64,000 nucleotides of DNA. Origin: Glandiceps talaboti. Taxonomy: Eukaryota > Hemichordata > Enteropneusta > Spengelidae. The notes beneath the pieces are model-generated. The model did not search any database. It saw nothing but the letters and a program-made list of their open reading frames with translations, and was not told where the DNA came from. The translations under genes and the position numbers were made by a program. Positions 42,910 to 56,400 of this stretch are shown in pieces; the first letter of the stretch is position 1; each line of letters starts with the position of its first letter. The stretch spans positions 21,390,709 through 21,454,708 of the forward strand of contig NC_135565.1 in the NCBI RefSeq assembly GCF_964340395.1, written 5' to 3'.

Positions 42910-43331
42910 TCAAAGTGACCATATGCATGAAAAATGGGTATTTGTTGTGGATTTTTAATTCAGAAAACAACTTGTTTGTTTTTATACTTGGAAAATTTTT
43001 TACTAAATACATGTTTTGCAACTCAATAAATTGCAAAACATTAGAAAACATGTAAAATATTTGTTATTGTATGTACAATAACAAATTTTTATCCACAGTT
43101 TTTAGCTTTTCTTAATTGGTCGCATCAGTGCAGTGGTCGTATCTGCTATGCAATTGTATAGGCAGATACGATCTTACTGCACTGATGCGACAAATTTATT
43201 GAGGTACAAACACGGACTTGAACAATGCTATTTCACATTGGTTTTTTTAAAGTAGGAAACACATTTAGAGTTGTGTTAAGAATTAAAAATCCAACATAAA
43301 TACCCATTTGTCATACATATGGTCATTTTAA
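42910..43331. mobile_element. palindromic MITE, family 1, copy C
   Basis: The left arm is caaagtgaccatatgcatga; the right end is catacatatggtcattttaa. It shares with the other copies a self-complementary tgtttgttattgtatgtaca / acaataacaaa centre. A second smaller palindrome is inserted at 43120-43190. Confidence 0.8.
43120..43190. repeat. nested 71-bp palindrome
   Basis: tcgcatcagtgcagt ... cgtatctgc on the left pairs with gcagatacg ... actgcactgatgcga on the right around a loop of about 14 bp. No other family 1 copy has it, so it looks like a separate small insertion. Confidence 0.85.
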
Positions 43332-43607
43332 TGGCGGCTTGTCTTTTTTGATATTTGACAGAATTTATAAACTGCTTATTCAAATTTTTAGTTTTATTCC
43401 CTGATGTATATTTTTATGTAAAACATTCAAAATATTTTAAAATATTAAAACAACCAAGATAAGTTATGCAAAATGCACTTAATATGTAAATACTCAACTA
43501 TGTAAAGATATACATATAATGTACTATATTAATCTTCCAGAATAGGAACCTTGATATATTATTGTAATTTGATAAAATGTGCTAACTTTCAATAATTGTG
43601 TGACATT

Positions 43608-43962
43608 TATAGTGGCCATTTGCCGATGGATGAGGGTTGGGTATTTATTTTGGATTTTGCTTTTTGATCCCTACTTGAAAAATCAGTGTGAAACAACATT
43701 GACAAAGTATTGTGCTTGTAACTCAATACATTGCAAAAAGCTAAATTATGCGTAAAATGTTTGTTATTATACGTATGTATATACAAACAATAACAAAGAT
43801 TTAACACATTTATTAATCTTTTGCAATTTATTGAGTTACAACAAGGATTTTGAATATATTGTTTCACATTGATTTTTCATGTGTGAATCCATGATAAAAT
43901 TGTTTTATAAATTAAAAAATCCAAAATAAATAGCCAATCCTCATTCATATAGCCACTTTAAT
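43608..43962. mobile_element. palindromic MITE, family 1, copy D
   Basis: The left arm is atggatgagggttgggtatt; the right end is ccaatcctcattcatatagc. The interior string tcagtgtgaaacaacattga pairs with the downstream tgtttcacattgatttttca. Confidence 0.85.
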
Positions 43963-45466
43963 CATCTAAGCTAAGAGTACATTTAATGGTTTATGCTTGT
44001 CATAAAATGAACAATTTTAAGAGCTTCATATATATTTTTATTTATATCAGTACCGAACTGATACTTGTTAATTATGGCAAATACTCAAGTTTAAATGCGT
44101 GAACCATACAGAAAACAAATTCAGAAGAGTCTTTCATAATTTTCTGATGTAAATGTTTATTAATAAAGAGATCATTTGGAATAAATTTAAAAAAAATGAA
44201 ATCTGTGTCAATTATTGTGTGTGATTGTTGTGCACTATTTCATACTTTGATGAGCATGTGCAGGGTGGGTTCATTAATATGTCATAAGTTCAAAGGTCAA
44301 CTTAAACAGTAACTGCAGAAATTTGTTGAAATTCTGAAATGGCAATATCCTGGGAGCAATATAATAAAGGTATACAGGAAATACTCTGTGAGTCATGTTA
44401 TAACTTTTACTACACACAAACACACCACTGGCTCTGTTTGATACAAGCACACAGAAACCAATAAGAAATTGAGCATGGAACAAGATTGAATGACTACTTT
44501 CATCAAGGAAATACTGCACTTAATATATTAGCAGTTTCTGTAATTTTCCAATAAAATTGTAATTCATTGTATAAATACTTTTAATAGTTATCTTACAATT
44601 ATCTGATCTGCATGGCTGCAGATGTATAATTCATTGTAGAAATGGTTACATTACAACAATGAATCGGTGTGATAATTAGTAAAAATTATAGTCTTTGAGA
44701 ACTAACTGAAGATTGTAAAGTCATAAAGTGTTCTTGTGGTCAAAATATGTATATTTACAGTACTTTCATTAACTGTATATCAAAGGGTAAATAAAATATG
44801 GTTTCTGACATTTATTGTCAATTATCAATACATTACACTATGTACATTAATACTCAGTGGTAATATGAACTGCTAGAGTTATATATAACTTGTACATTTC
44901 AAAGACTTAGTGTATGTCAATTAATTTACTCCACTTGAAATTATTAAGAGATGTCACTTAGGTTAAAGTTTAAAACATTGATATACTGGCAAATAAACTG
45001 TGGGTCTGTGATAGCATTATATAGAATATCACAGATTTCATTTCACATATTCTTGACCACGCTTTATATAGTTGATATGTAGCTCACTGTGAATTATGTC
45101 AGAAAAAGTGCATAAGCAAGAGTGAAACAGTCCTGATCAATAAATGCAATGCAATGTTTCAAACTAATATTCTTTATCATAGGATATCAAGGCACAATAC
45201 AATGTATATTGTAGATCACCACCTGACTGTATATCTAAATGTTATGGAATAGAATGACAACCATGAGTTGTTATCAAAGGTTAAATTATGAGGGGAAGAG
45301 GGGGAAGATCTAAAAGTCCCATGCACCAAAAAGAACCCAGGCTTATGCATAGTTAGATATTAGATATTATAATCTTGTCAGTATTGACAAAGACATGTCC
45401 ACAATAAACTGTCAAAGTACTACACACAACATTATATTCTTCACATCTTTCAGTCAACAGACTCCA
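43963..45466. other. spacer between the convergent genes A and B
   Basis: About 1.5 kb of AT-rich DNA (3' ends of both genes) without a recognisable frame. Inverse AATAAA-like strings could serve gene B; I cannot place the polyadenylation sites. Confidence 0.45.
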
Positions 45467-48400
45467 TCAACAGTCAAAGAATTCTCTCAGTCTTTCATTC
45501 TGTGTCCAGTCAGGTTCTTCATGGTCAGCCATGTTGTTTCTAGTTTGATGTATGACATCATAAATAGTTATAAACATGGCTGGGAACTTGGTCATAAAAT
45601 AGTTGGCTATGTCTACATCTACCATGGACTGATGTAGTCTAGTAAAGAACAAAAAGTTTGATTGACATTTCAGGCTTCCACAGGTAAATTACTACATGAG
45701 ATAACACAATATGAGATAACACAATATATACCATGCAGAAACTTAATTATGAACAAACTGTGATATATTAATATATTAAAAGCAATGTCAGTTACTATCA
45801 TTTATATCCAAATAATAGTAATTACAATATATTATAAGTGGTTTATTTATAAGTGGTTTATTTACCCAATCGTATAAAATGATTACAAAATAATGGTAAC
45901 AAAAATCAAAAGAGAGAAGGGTAAATGGGGAGTCAAGAAATAGCTTACAGCTAGTCTAGCCTGATCCCCGACATTGTATATTGCGAATGAAAACAATAAG
46001 AGGGTTCAGTCATTAAGATGACTGAAAACATAACTGGGAGAAGAAAATATATCACATATACATATACATATACATATGCATATACATATACATGTACACA
46101 CAAAAAACATTTTTACTACATGAAAAAGTCTAATACAATAAACGAAAAGTCAATACATCTGTAAGTTTACAATTTAATCACCTGTACTGCTCTACTAAAT
46201 ATTGTTTAAGAGATTTCCTAAAAATATGTTGGGAATTTTTCGATCTGATTTGGATAGGAATATCATTCCAAATTTTTGCACCTACGAATGAAATAGCAAA
46301 CTGACCAGAATTTGTTCTCGCATGGTACGGGTAAAGATTTTGACGATGGCAGAGTCTCGTGTCATATTCATGTTTTTTGTCACTAAAATAATCGGACAAG
46401 ATATGTGGTGAGTTCAAGTGAACCAGGCTGTAAATAAAAGAACCTATTAAGAGTTTGTGAAGCTTGTAAATATCTAGAATATTTAGCTGTATAAATAAAG
46501 GAGCCGAGTGTTCCATGTGAGATTTGAACAGCATCGTGCGAACAATCATTTTTTGGGCAGTTAGAATGCAATTCAGATATGTTGGGTAAGTACTGCCCCA
46601 AACCTCTAGGCCGTAAGAAATATGGGGAAGTATAAAGGCATTGTACAAAAGTATTAAAATACTTAGTGGTAAAATGTGTCTTAGTCTATACAGAATTCCA
46701 CATTTCTTCCTTATGAGTATATTTATTCTGTTAATATGGTCAGACCAGGTGAGGTGTTTATCTAATGAAATTCCAACAAAAGAAACAACATCCACCTCTT
46801 TGATTTGATCTCCACGAATGACAATAGAACCAGTTACATCTATTTTTTGTTGTCGACCCCTGAAGATAATAAAATTTGTTTTATTTCTATTTATGGTTAA
46901 TTTATTGCTATCACACCAGAGTTGAACATCATGTAAATGATTTGATACTGTAGTAAGATCAATGTGATATGGATTAGAAAAAGAATGGAAAAGATTGGAA
47001 TCGTCTGCGAACAGTCGAAAATCAAAGAATGTTGAAGACTTTTGTAGATCATTTATATAGATAAGAAATAAAGTGGGACCCAGAACTGAGCCTTGAGGTA
47101 CACCATGACAAATTGTGGATTTTACTGACGAATGGCCATTTGAGTGGACGAATTGAGAGCGGTCTGTGAGATAACTTTTTACCCATTCTTGACAAGGACC
47201 CCTAAACCCATAATGTTCAAGTTTGGATAACAAAATTGGATGATTGATTGTGTCGAAAGCTTTGCTGAAATCAATAAATATTCCTATAGTTGGGCTTCCC
47301 TTGTCGATTTCTCGCAAAATATGATTTACTATATTGATCAGGGTCAGGTTGGTACTATGTTTTTTTCTGAAGCCGTACTGATGCTTGTACAAAATATCGA
47401 ATTTTTCAAGGTAGGAAGTAATTTGTTTATTTATAGCTTTTTCAAAAACCTTGCTAAACAAGGGCAGAATGGATATCGGTCTATAGTTTCCAATTGTTTC
47501 CCTATCTCCTTTTTTGAAAATAGGCGTAACTTTAGCAATTTTTAGGGCTGTGGGGAATACACCAGTTGAAAATGAAATATTTATAATGTGGGCCAATGGC
47601 TTTGATATGATATCAGCTGCGTCGATAAGGAGCCTTGGGGGTAGATTATCCCATCCACTAGCTTTTTTGCAATCTAAATTGGCTAAAAGTCTGGTTACCT
47701 CAAAGACAGTAACTGGTTGAAGAAAAAAGGAGTGTGGTAAAGATAAATCAAGATAATCCCTATAATCACAAGATGCATGTGGAATATCGTTTGCCAGCTT
47801 TTCACCAACTTGAACAAAAAAATCATTGAAACTCTGAACTACCTCAGCTGGGTCTGACACAACACGTCCAGTACCATTTACATCAATATTTAAATTTTCT
47901 GGCAACTTATCAGGACCGTATTTCTTACCCAAAAGATCATTCACAACATTCCAAATTTTGTTACTCTGGTTTACATTGAATAAATTTACATAGTAATTCT
48001 TTTTAGCACATCTCAGAACACTGGTAAGTATATTTCTGTAAGACTTGTAATGAGAAACTGCACTTGACTCATGTTGACTAGTAATAACTTTTGCATATAA
48101 TTTGTGCTTAGTGTTAATAGATTTCTTAATTGCTTTAGTTATCCAAGGATTTTTATTTCGCTTAGACTTGAGAGTCTTGACCTTCATGGGTGCATGAAGA
48201 TCGCACACCTGGATGAATAAGTCGTGAAATGTGTCAAAGGCAGTATCTGCATTACTATTGTTATTTAAAATATTCCAATCCACCTTACGTAAGTCAGAAA
48301 CAAAATTATCCTTATTATAACACTTGAAGTCTCTTACAAGTACAGACCTTAAAATTGGTAAATGTATATTAAAATTATCAAAAATGGAGAAGACCGGGAA

Positions 48401-50448
48401 ATGATCAGAGATATCAGCAATGATTGTACCTGCGTCAATCTGACAGGAGCATATATTTGTATAAATGTGGTCAATTGTTGATTTCGAGGTATTTGTGATT
48501 CTGGTTGGCACTGAGATTAACTGTTCAAGATGAAGACACTGCATTCTAGATACGAAATTTCTGGCATTATTATCTGGCTTGGCAACATCGATATTGAAAT
48601 CTCCCATGAGAATACAATATTTCTTATCAAGTTTTACATTACAAAGAACATCAAAAAGACTATTTATCCCTCTACTTCGCAAACCACGGCCTGTTTTACG
48701 GCAACGTTCTTAACGAGCCTATCTATATTTCAAAATGTAGTGGTAGAAATAATAACTCTGGCTTGCGAGAATGCTGATAAGTATAAATCTTCCTTGTAAT
48801 TAATACATCTTTCATGGATGATTTTTGAGAGTTCTTTTTGAAAAAGATGTAGAGGCCTTGAAAATGGTTATCTGGTTTATGCACATAATGTTGCACTGAT
48901 GAACTGCACAACAAGAATCTTGTAAAACGAGTATTGACAAATGAGCACAACTTTACATTTACACAAATAATTGTAAATTCAACAAAACATATTCCATTAG
49001 ATTTACAGAAACTAAATGTGATAATAACACGACAACTCTTCTTCTACCTGTTTCTCTATCTTTGTATTGGTGATAGAATAATCATTTCCTTACCTTTCTT
49101 GGTTGTCATGACAATCTGTGATAAACTTCAGTAGATCAATGACACTGTCACTGTAGCTGGGACTCACTAAGTTATGAAATGGCCCTCTCATAACAGTCTG
49201 CCTCTGGAGTATGAAAATATTGATTTCAAGTTTATAGCAAATGAAGAAAGCAAATTGACAACTTGTCCATTGAATGCATATACATGTCTCTCTGAACTGA
49301 TGTTTCCAACACAGAAGATGCCGATGTATGTTAGAGATTGATTGTTCATAATGGAGTCATGATGGGTGAATGGTTAGCGTGACCGGCTGAATTGGAATCT
49401 ACAGGTTGCAGGTTCAAGCCCCGTCACTGCCTGATGTTTGTTTCTGAGTGGCTAAAGTCCTTGGGCAAGATTTGAACCATGACTGAGCCTCAGTCAACCC
49501 AGCTGTATAATTGGGGACCTGGTAGGATGTAGGTTGCAATGTGAAGGCTTTAATCTTATGCGCTTATAGAGGTTGCAATGGATTGTATGCTCCCGGGGAG
49601 TTGAGGAAGACTAAAGGGCCGTTGTGCCATTCTGATCCGAGCCAGGTGTAATAATTGTTAAGCCCTTTGAGCACGGAGTGGGAAAGCACTATATAATTGT
49701 ACGAAGACTATATCATTCTGTACCAAGACTATATCATTCTGTACCAAGACTATATCATCCTGTACCAAGACTATATCAAGTGTACAATGACTATATCGCT
49801 ACTGTCTAACATCACAAATTTGAATTTTGCTGTAATTCATATTTCAAATTATACTGACATACCCAATGTCCACTGTCCATCTTTTCTGTAGCATCATTAA
49901 TTCTCTGCACCATGGTAACAGGATTTCTGACAAATAATGAAAATTGTTATAATTTAAGTACTGTTGTGTTTTCCATATCTCTTCAAGATATAAATAAATT
50001 TGTATATTTGAATCAAATTATTAAATACAAACATTTCCCATTCAAGTCTAATTGACCAAATTCATAACAAAAATATTCATTTTTTGTTATAATCCTGAGA
50101 AATTTGTACAGTGACCAAATATTAATAAAATTGCAAATCTACTAAATATGTATGGTATTAAGTGTTTATTATTTTTATCATTCTTAATCAATAAAAATGT
50201 GAAACCTCCCTACTGAGACTATAATCTAAAATGAAACCAACATCCATTCAATAGCTTATCACTGTTGTATCAACATGTTGAGACAATAGTTTTAGTGTGT
50301 GTCTATCTTAGTAAGCCGAAGGCTCAATTACCAGTCTAAGAGTACATGTAATATACATTACAATACAGACCTGTTGGGAGACTGTAATTCTCTGCTAACA
50401 CAAACAAGGAATAGAACTTGTCTCTTTGATTTCCAAAAATATGGATGT
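45467..50448 (-). CDS. gene B exons 10-13: complete KEN domain
   Basis: Exons 50371-50448 (HPYFWKSKRQVLFLVCVSRE), 49863-49926 (PVTMVQRINDATEKMDSGHW), 49094-49203 (SYSDSVIDLLKFITDCHD) and 45467-45638 (MTKFPAMFITIYDVIHQ ... REFFD, stop). They follow IRE1 and RNase L segment by segment, including K-M-D-W-like KMDSGHW, D-L-L-K-F-I and F-P-x-x-x-x-x-x-Y. The tyrosine equivalent to human IRE1 Tyr892 is kept (SYSD). Positions of Arg905, Asn906 and His910 read Thr, Asp and Asn by my alignment, so RNA cleavage is doubtful. The 3.4-kb last intron holds the LINE at 46178-48682. Confidence 0.85.
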
Positions 50449-53400
50449 CTGCAATCAATAGGAGAGATTATTGAAATAAAATATTAAAATGATTCTAAAT
50501 CTATATTGTGTACCCCATCCAACACGGATTATCATCACACAGGCGTAAGGCTGGCGGCGTCCTTTAGATCTCCCCCTTGTTCAGGTGAGCACGATCTATG
50601 AGACGGGTGATATCAATGCTGGAGAGGACAGATTTGACTTTGATTGTTGAATGGACAGTGGTAAGAGATTCTATTTTGGAAGTGTCCGAGGAATAAGTGA
50701 ATATTTATAACAGTTTTATTTGGTGAAGATAATGAGGGAAGAACCAGGCACACACTTCCCCTAGTAGAATGTGATAATTTTTCTCATGTCAAGCTCATTG
50801 AAGTCCTGAGATGAAATTTCAAATTCAAACGAAACCACCCACAGTCATTAACACAATATAACATATGTCTTTGTGAATCAATCACAGAATTCTGCCAAAT
50901 GATAAGTTAGGGTTTATTGGGCCAGTTACATAATGTCCAAATCATAGACCCTCCACCCACAAATATAGTACATTTGTCATATTAGGGCGCTACTTAATAC
51001 ACTGCTTGCATCATACTAACAGTTGAGGGTTTACTCATGCAGGAAAAACAGTTGGTTCATGATTTGTCATTGCACTAGATGGGTGAAGAGAGCTCTTGAG
51101 ATTTGAAGCCAAGGATAGCATCTAGACTACAGGTAAAAAACATAGTTATGTTCACAGTATATGCTATTCTCTTAATGTGAACTGATTGGCAATTACCCTA
51201 GTACTTGATTGATAGATGGTCTAACTGTGCGGTCTATCTGCAGCATCCATGTGATAAGATGTACTGCTATTACATCTTTCACAGATTGAAGATTCCAATT
51301 TCCACGACGGATATTCTCGGCTACTTTTCCAGGATATTTTTTCATTTTCCCACATGGATGTCTGCCACCAGTCAAAATGTAGACCATCAACATTCCTGCC
51401 ACCTGTGAGTGGAAGTACCATAGTGGTTAAAGGGGAGCTATATAGTACTATGGGATGAGGTAGAGTTAGAAGTCAATCTAATTAAAATCTGATGTGACAT
51501 CTGACCCTGTCTAATACAAAATCTCATTTGAATCTCAAGGATCTCATGCTTTTGAGTAGCCAATCTGAGTGATTTTGAAAGAAGCATGCTGATCAATTGT
51601 AGAAACCTTACAAGATCTTGAGATTCAATTGGCAATGTCTATTACACAGAGTCAGATGTGGGATGGTGGCAATCACCTGGAACAAAACAAATGTCCCAAC
51701 GCAATGGAAATAGAGGTAAATAAAGACAATTAGCTGCTTTCACCACATCAGATTTTAATCAGATTGAGCTAAAAGGTAGACAGACAAATGAAAGAGTGGA
51801 ACTGAGCAAAAGTAACCTGAAGAGAATGGAGTACATGTAAAGTGCAATTGGTCATATAATATGAAATGTTATCTTTATATTACATTGAAGTAAGCCTTGT
51901 AGAGACCATTCAATTTGATACAAGACAGTGGGGGGGGGGGGGGGGGACTTTCCCAAAAGGGTATAAATGATTTTTGTCAGGGGAGGGAATGGCTGTAAAT
52001 GCGAATGTACAGTATGCTTTTTTGTTTGTTGGTTTGTCTTTGTGTATACTCTCAAATTTATTAGATTAGGTAATAGGTATCAGGGGCAGTTTACTACTTA
52101 AATACCTGAATATCACTTCTATGACTGCATTCTACTCTCTTATTTTGTATCCCACTATCATTATCTTCTTCTTCATCCTCATCATCTTCATCATCATTCT
52201 CTTCATCTTCATCTTCATTATCATTACTGTCATGCAGAGATGATAAGACTTCAGTAGCTTGCCAACACATTGATCCTGAAAAAAGAAAGAAATAACTATT
52301 ACCATCATTCTTGCAAACCAAAGCTGACATTTCTTCCGTGAAACTGAAATAACAAGCATATTGGATGGTGATGTAAAAGAGGGTGTGGTTGACAATGATG
52401 TATTATCATATACCCACTATCAATTCCAATGCAATTCAATGGGGAGCACACGCACTGACACTGCGTAATAATTTCCCACATCACTCCCCTAATCTTCCGC
52501 ATCACACCCGGCACATTTTGTAAGTTGTATAATCAATACATCAGCTTGTCTAAGAAGAATAATCATCTCGTGTATATATAGGGTAAGTATGGTAAGCAGC
52601 ACACTCATCGATATCCAGTCACTCAGTGATTTGCTTTGTTAATTTCTTCACAATTTTATGTTTTTGCAAATACAATATCATCTCACTGCCAATTTACATG
52701 ACTGTGTAATTCAAATGATGTTACTGTTCCATAACATGGGGTATGTGATAAACTCTTTACAGCCTGGATATGGGTTTTGTGGACCTCGGTCATATGGCTT
52801 ACAGGTCAATTAAAGTCAGGCCTTCCGCTTACCTTGGTCCACAACACCCATATCCAGACTGTAAAGTTAATAGAATAACAAGCACTTATATTGTAAGAGT
52901 TAAGCTGGGATATCTTGGTCAAAGATGAATTTTCCACTCATGTACATCCACCAGCATTCCATCACTACAGAACACAATTCATGGGTGAGGTGTCAGCTAG
53001 GCTATTGTGTTTTTTCCTTATCAAGGTTAATATTTGCTCTTCTACAACACCATCTGGAAGCATGGCCTGGTAGGTCAAGTAACATATCTATTGACACTGC
53101 CCTACCTTATCCTAAATGGTAAAACTTTTAATTAATGACTGGGACTGTTGATTTGTTTCACACATTTACATATTCCATTTCTCTTCTTCATCACTAGAGG
53201 GCACAATTCAATGAAGAGTTCTAGTGCATCATTCTACAAAGTGTAAACCTAGGTATCAACTTTTCTGCCTGAGATAAGATTGCAACAACAATCAACACAC
53301 AGACAGTAGAAATTGGAAAATGTCCTAAAACCAAATTCACAACACTTTTTTTAAAATTCATCTGCATTGCCTGTGGTCACTGCATTTCATGATTTGTATT

Positions 53401-56400
53401 TAACAATTACCTGCTCCACCTGTCATGAATGTACTGGCTCCAGAGTTAACTTGCCGGCAGATTCCAAAGTCAGTTATCTTGGCTAGACCATTACTATCGA
53501 TCAGGATATTCTCAGGCTGAGGAATATAAAAATAACATAAAATTGTCCGGAAATAATATCAACCTAGGAAGTTGTCAGTAATTACAGGTTTTTGCCAGTA
53601 ATAAGGTAAATAATTTATGGAAATATGCTAGCACTTTGCTGGTGAAAATTTAGAATTTACCTGTATTTTGCTAGAGGAATAACTAGGCCAAATATTAGAT
53701 TTCCTAGGCTGAATAACAGACATTATGATGTTGTTAAAAATGTGCACATGATCTAGAGCTAGTTCTAGGACATGTTGTCATGAAAAAGTGAAGAACAAAA
53801 CTATGGAAATTTAATATTATGATTTAAAGAACACAACTAAAACAGTGAGCGCTACATTTTTATTGTAATCTTCGACTGGAAACATTACACTGAACTGAAA
53901 ACAGGAGTATACAATGTAGTGTGTATCTCAATGTTGATTGTAGAAATTATGAAAGAAAACTATAAACTATGGTAATATCTGACCTGTGGTTATACTAACA
54001 GTGACAGTGATTGTGGTAACTATTCAATAATTTTTACCTTGAGATCTCTGTGTACAATTTGTGGGTCATGGTTGTGTAAAGCCTTCAGACCAGACAAAAA
54101 CCCAAAGGTGAGTTTCCTGGCTTCTTTGTCTAACTTGCCAAGTTTCTTCAACTCGTCCACATGTTGTTTCAATGTCTTCTCACATAACTCTAGTATGATG
54201 TATACATAGTGATCCTCCTTAACTATGTCCTGTGAAATACACAATTTAAGTATGATATGTGTACCTGATGTCCTCCTTAACTATATGTCCTGTGGAATTA
54301 ACTATGATATACCGGTATATGGTATGATATATAGTGATCCTTCGTAACTTTGTTCTGTCAAAAAATTAAAAAATACACTATTCTAGAAAGTTATACATAC
54401 AGATCTTGCTGAGTATATCCCTTGTGTATTGAATGTTACCAACTCTACTGCATACAGGTATGAAAACAGAAGTTGTATGGCATGTGTAGAAATAGTCCAG
54501 AGACTTGGCTATTAATAAAGTTTCATTATACTATAGCCTGACAGTATACATGTATGTTCTGGTAAACATCATTTTCTTGCCAGATAGCCTTTATAGTCTC
54601 TGGAAAAGGGTAGACATGCATACCCAACTTTGGGAAGCATGTTAGCAATGTGATTCAATATTGAAGTACTGTCTGCAGTACACTTCAAGGTTTATCATAC
54701 ACTGTAGCTATGCAAAATGTCACAAGAAATACAACTGTAACAATGTTGTATATCAAATATTTATTAACTGTGGAGCTGCTACAAAATGAGTATTCAAATA
54801 CTTTTGAAACCAGCACACAACTATCACAGAGTATTTAGCAATGTTCAAAAGAATCTCTCTATCATAGTGTAGGATAGTATAGTATATAGTACAGTATAAT
54901 ATAGTATAGTATAGTATAGTACAGTATAATATAGTATAGTATAGTATAGTACAGTACAGTACAGTACAGTACAGTACAGTACACAGTACAGTACAATATA
55001 GCATATAGCATAGCATAGCATAGGATAGCATAGGATAGCATAGCATAGCATAGCATAGCATAGCATAGCATTGGCAGTGCAGCGCAGCGCAGCATATAGT
55101 ATATTATATTGTAGCATTACCAATTCCAGTGAATTTTGTGACGTCATCGCTGTACATTATTACTGATAATGTACTCCGTTATTGGGCATCACGGCCCCGG
55201 AACGAGCATAACAATACAAGCTTATTCCGTAAGGCAATAAAGGTGTGGGTATTGAAGAACAGGGAAATTATGGGGTAAACACCATAAGAATATTTTTTAA
55301 AAAGATTGAAATTAAAATGAAACAAATTGTGTTCACAGCAGTTCATTGAAGTGTATGTGTGTACATGTACGTACGTGTGTCGCTATGATTAGTATTCAGC
55401 TTCCAGGCCGAACATGGCAGACGATGTTCAGCGCTGTGTATATTATACGTTGTTTTGCGTTTCTCGGTCTACAAATTCACTGGAATTGGCAAAACTATAA
55501 AATAATAACAATAATGTACGCCCTCCCAGTCCATAATGGACTCAAGCAAACTTTGCACTCCATAATGGGCTCGGCTGTCGCCTCGCCCATTTTGTCGTTC
55601 AAAGTTTGCTTTCGTCCATTATGGGCTTGGAGGCGTACATTATTGTTTAAGTATTGTATAGTATATTTTATTTGACATGAAATAATGTAAGAAATACATT
55701 ATCTATAGTCAATAAACATACAAAACAACAAGAACAATGATAATAGATAAATATAAATATGTATATATATAAAACACCAAACTACAGTATTGAATACAAA
55801 AATAATAATGAATTAGAGAATTTTCCAAAGTTATTAGTGATAAAACCATCATTTGTGCTCATTATTATTTTTTTTAAAGATATTTTGAGAAACTTTGATC
55901 ATACATTTCAATTCTTCTTTGAAATTGGTTTCTAGCTTCAATTACAGATGTATTACTACAATCCATTAAAGCGTGGATTCCATCACCAATAGCTTTAGTA
56001 TTACATAAATGACATAGTCTTTCATGGGGTTTGGGGGGGGGGGGGGTCATATCATATATCATACTAAGCAAACACACAAGATAATTATTTTTCTTAGACA
56101 AGCTGATGTATTGATGTAAAATTACAACTTACATAACACTTGACAATGTTGGCAGACCTTAAGGTTGGATATTCTAACACTTTTAATTCTTCTTGCATTT
56201 TAGCCGATGTATTATTTGTGGTGTCAATACGTTTAACTGCTACTCCAACGTCTGTTTTCTTTACATACCCTAGTAACACTTTTGTACCATCAGATCTGAA
56301 GTACAACAAAAAATATTAAAATATTATTTTTCAGGTTTCCATATTTAGAACTAATGATTCTCATATATAAAACTAAATCAATGCTGTACAGAAAATTATC

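Noticed and set aside
48530-48799. Plus-strand frames opposite the LINE
   Set aside because: Shadows of the minus-strand LINE frame.
49350-49440. Possible tRNA gene
   Set aside because: A and B boxes are present, but no convincing anticodon arm and acceptor stem, and a long non-tRNA body follows; called a SINE instead.
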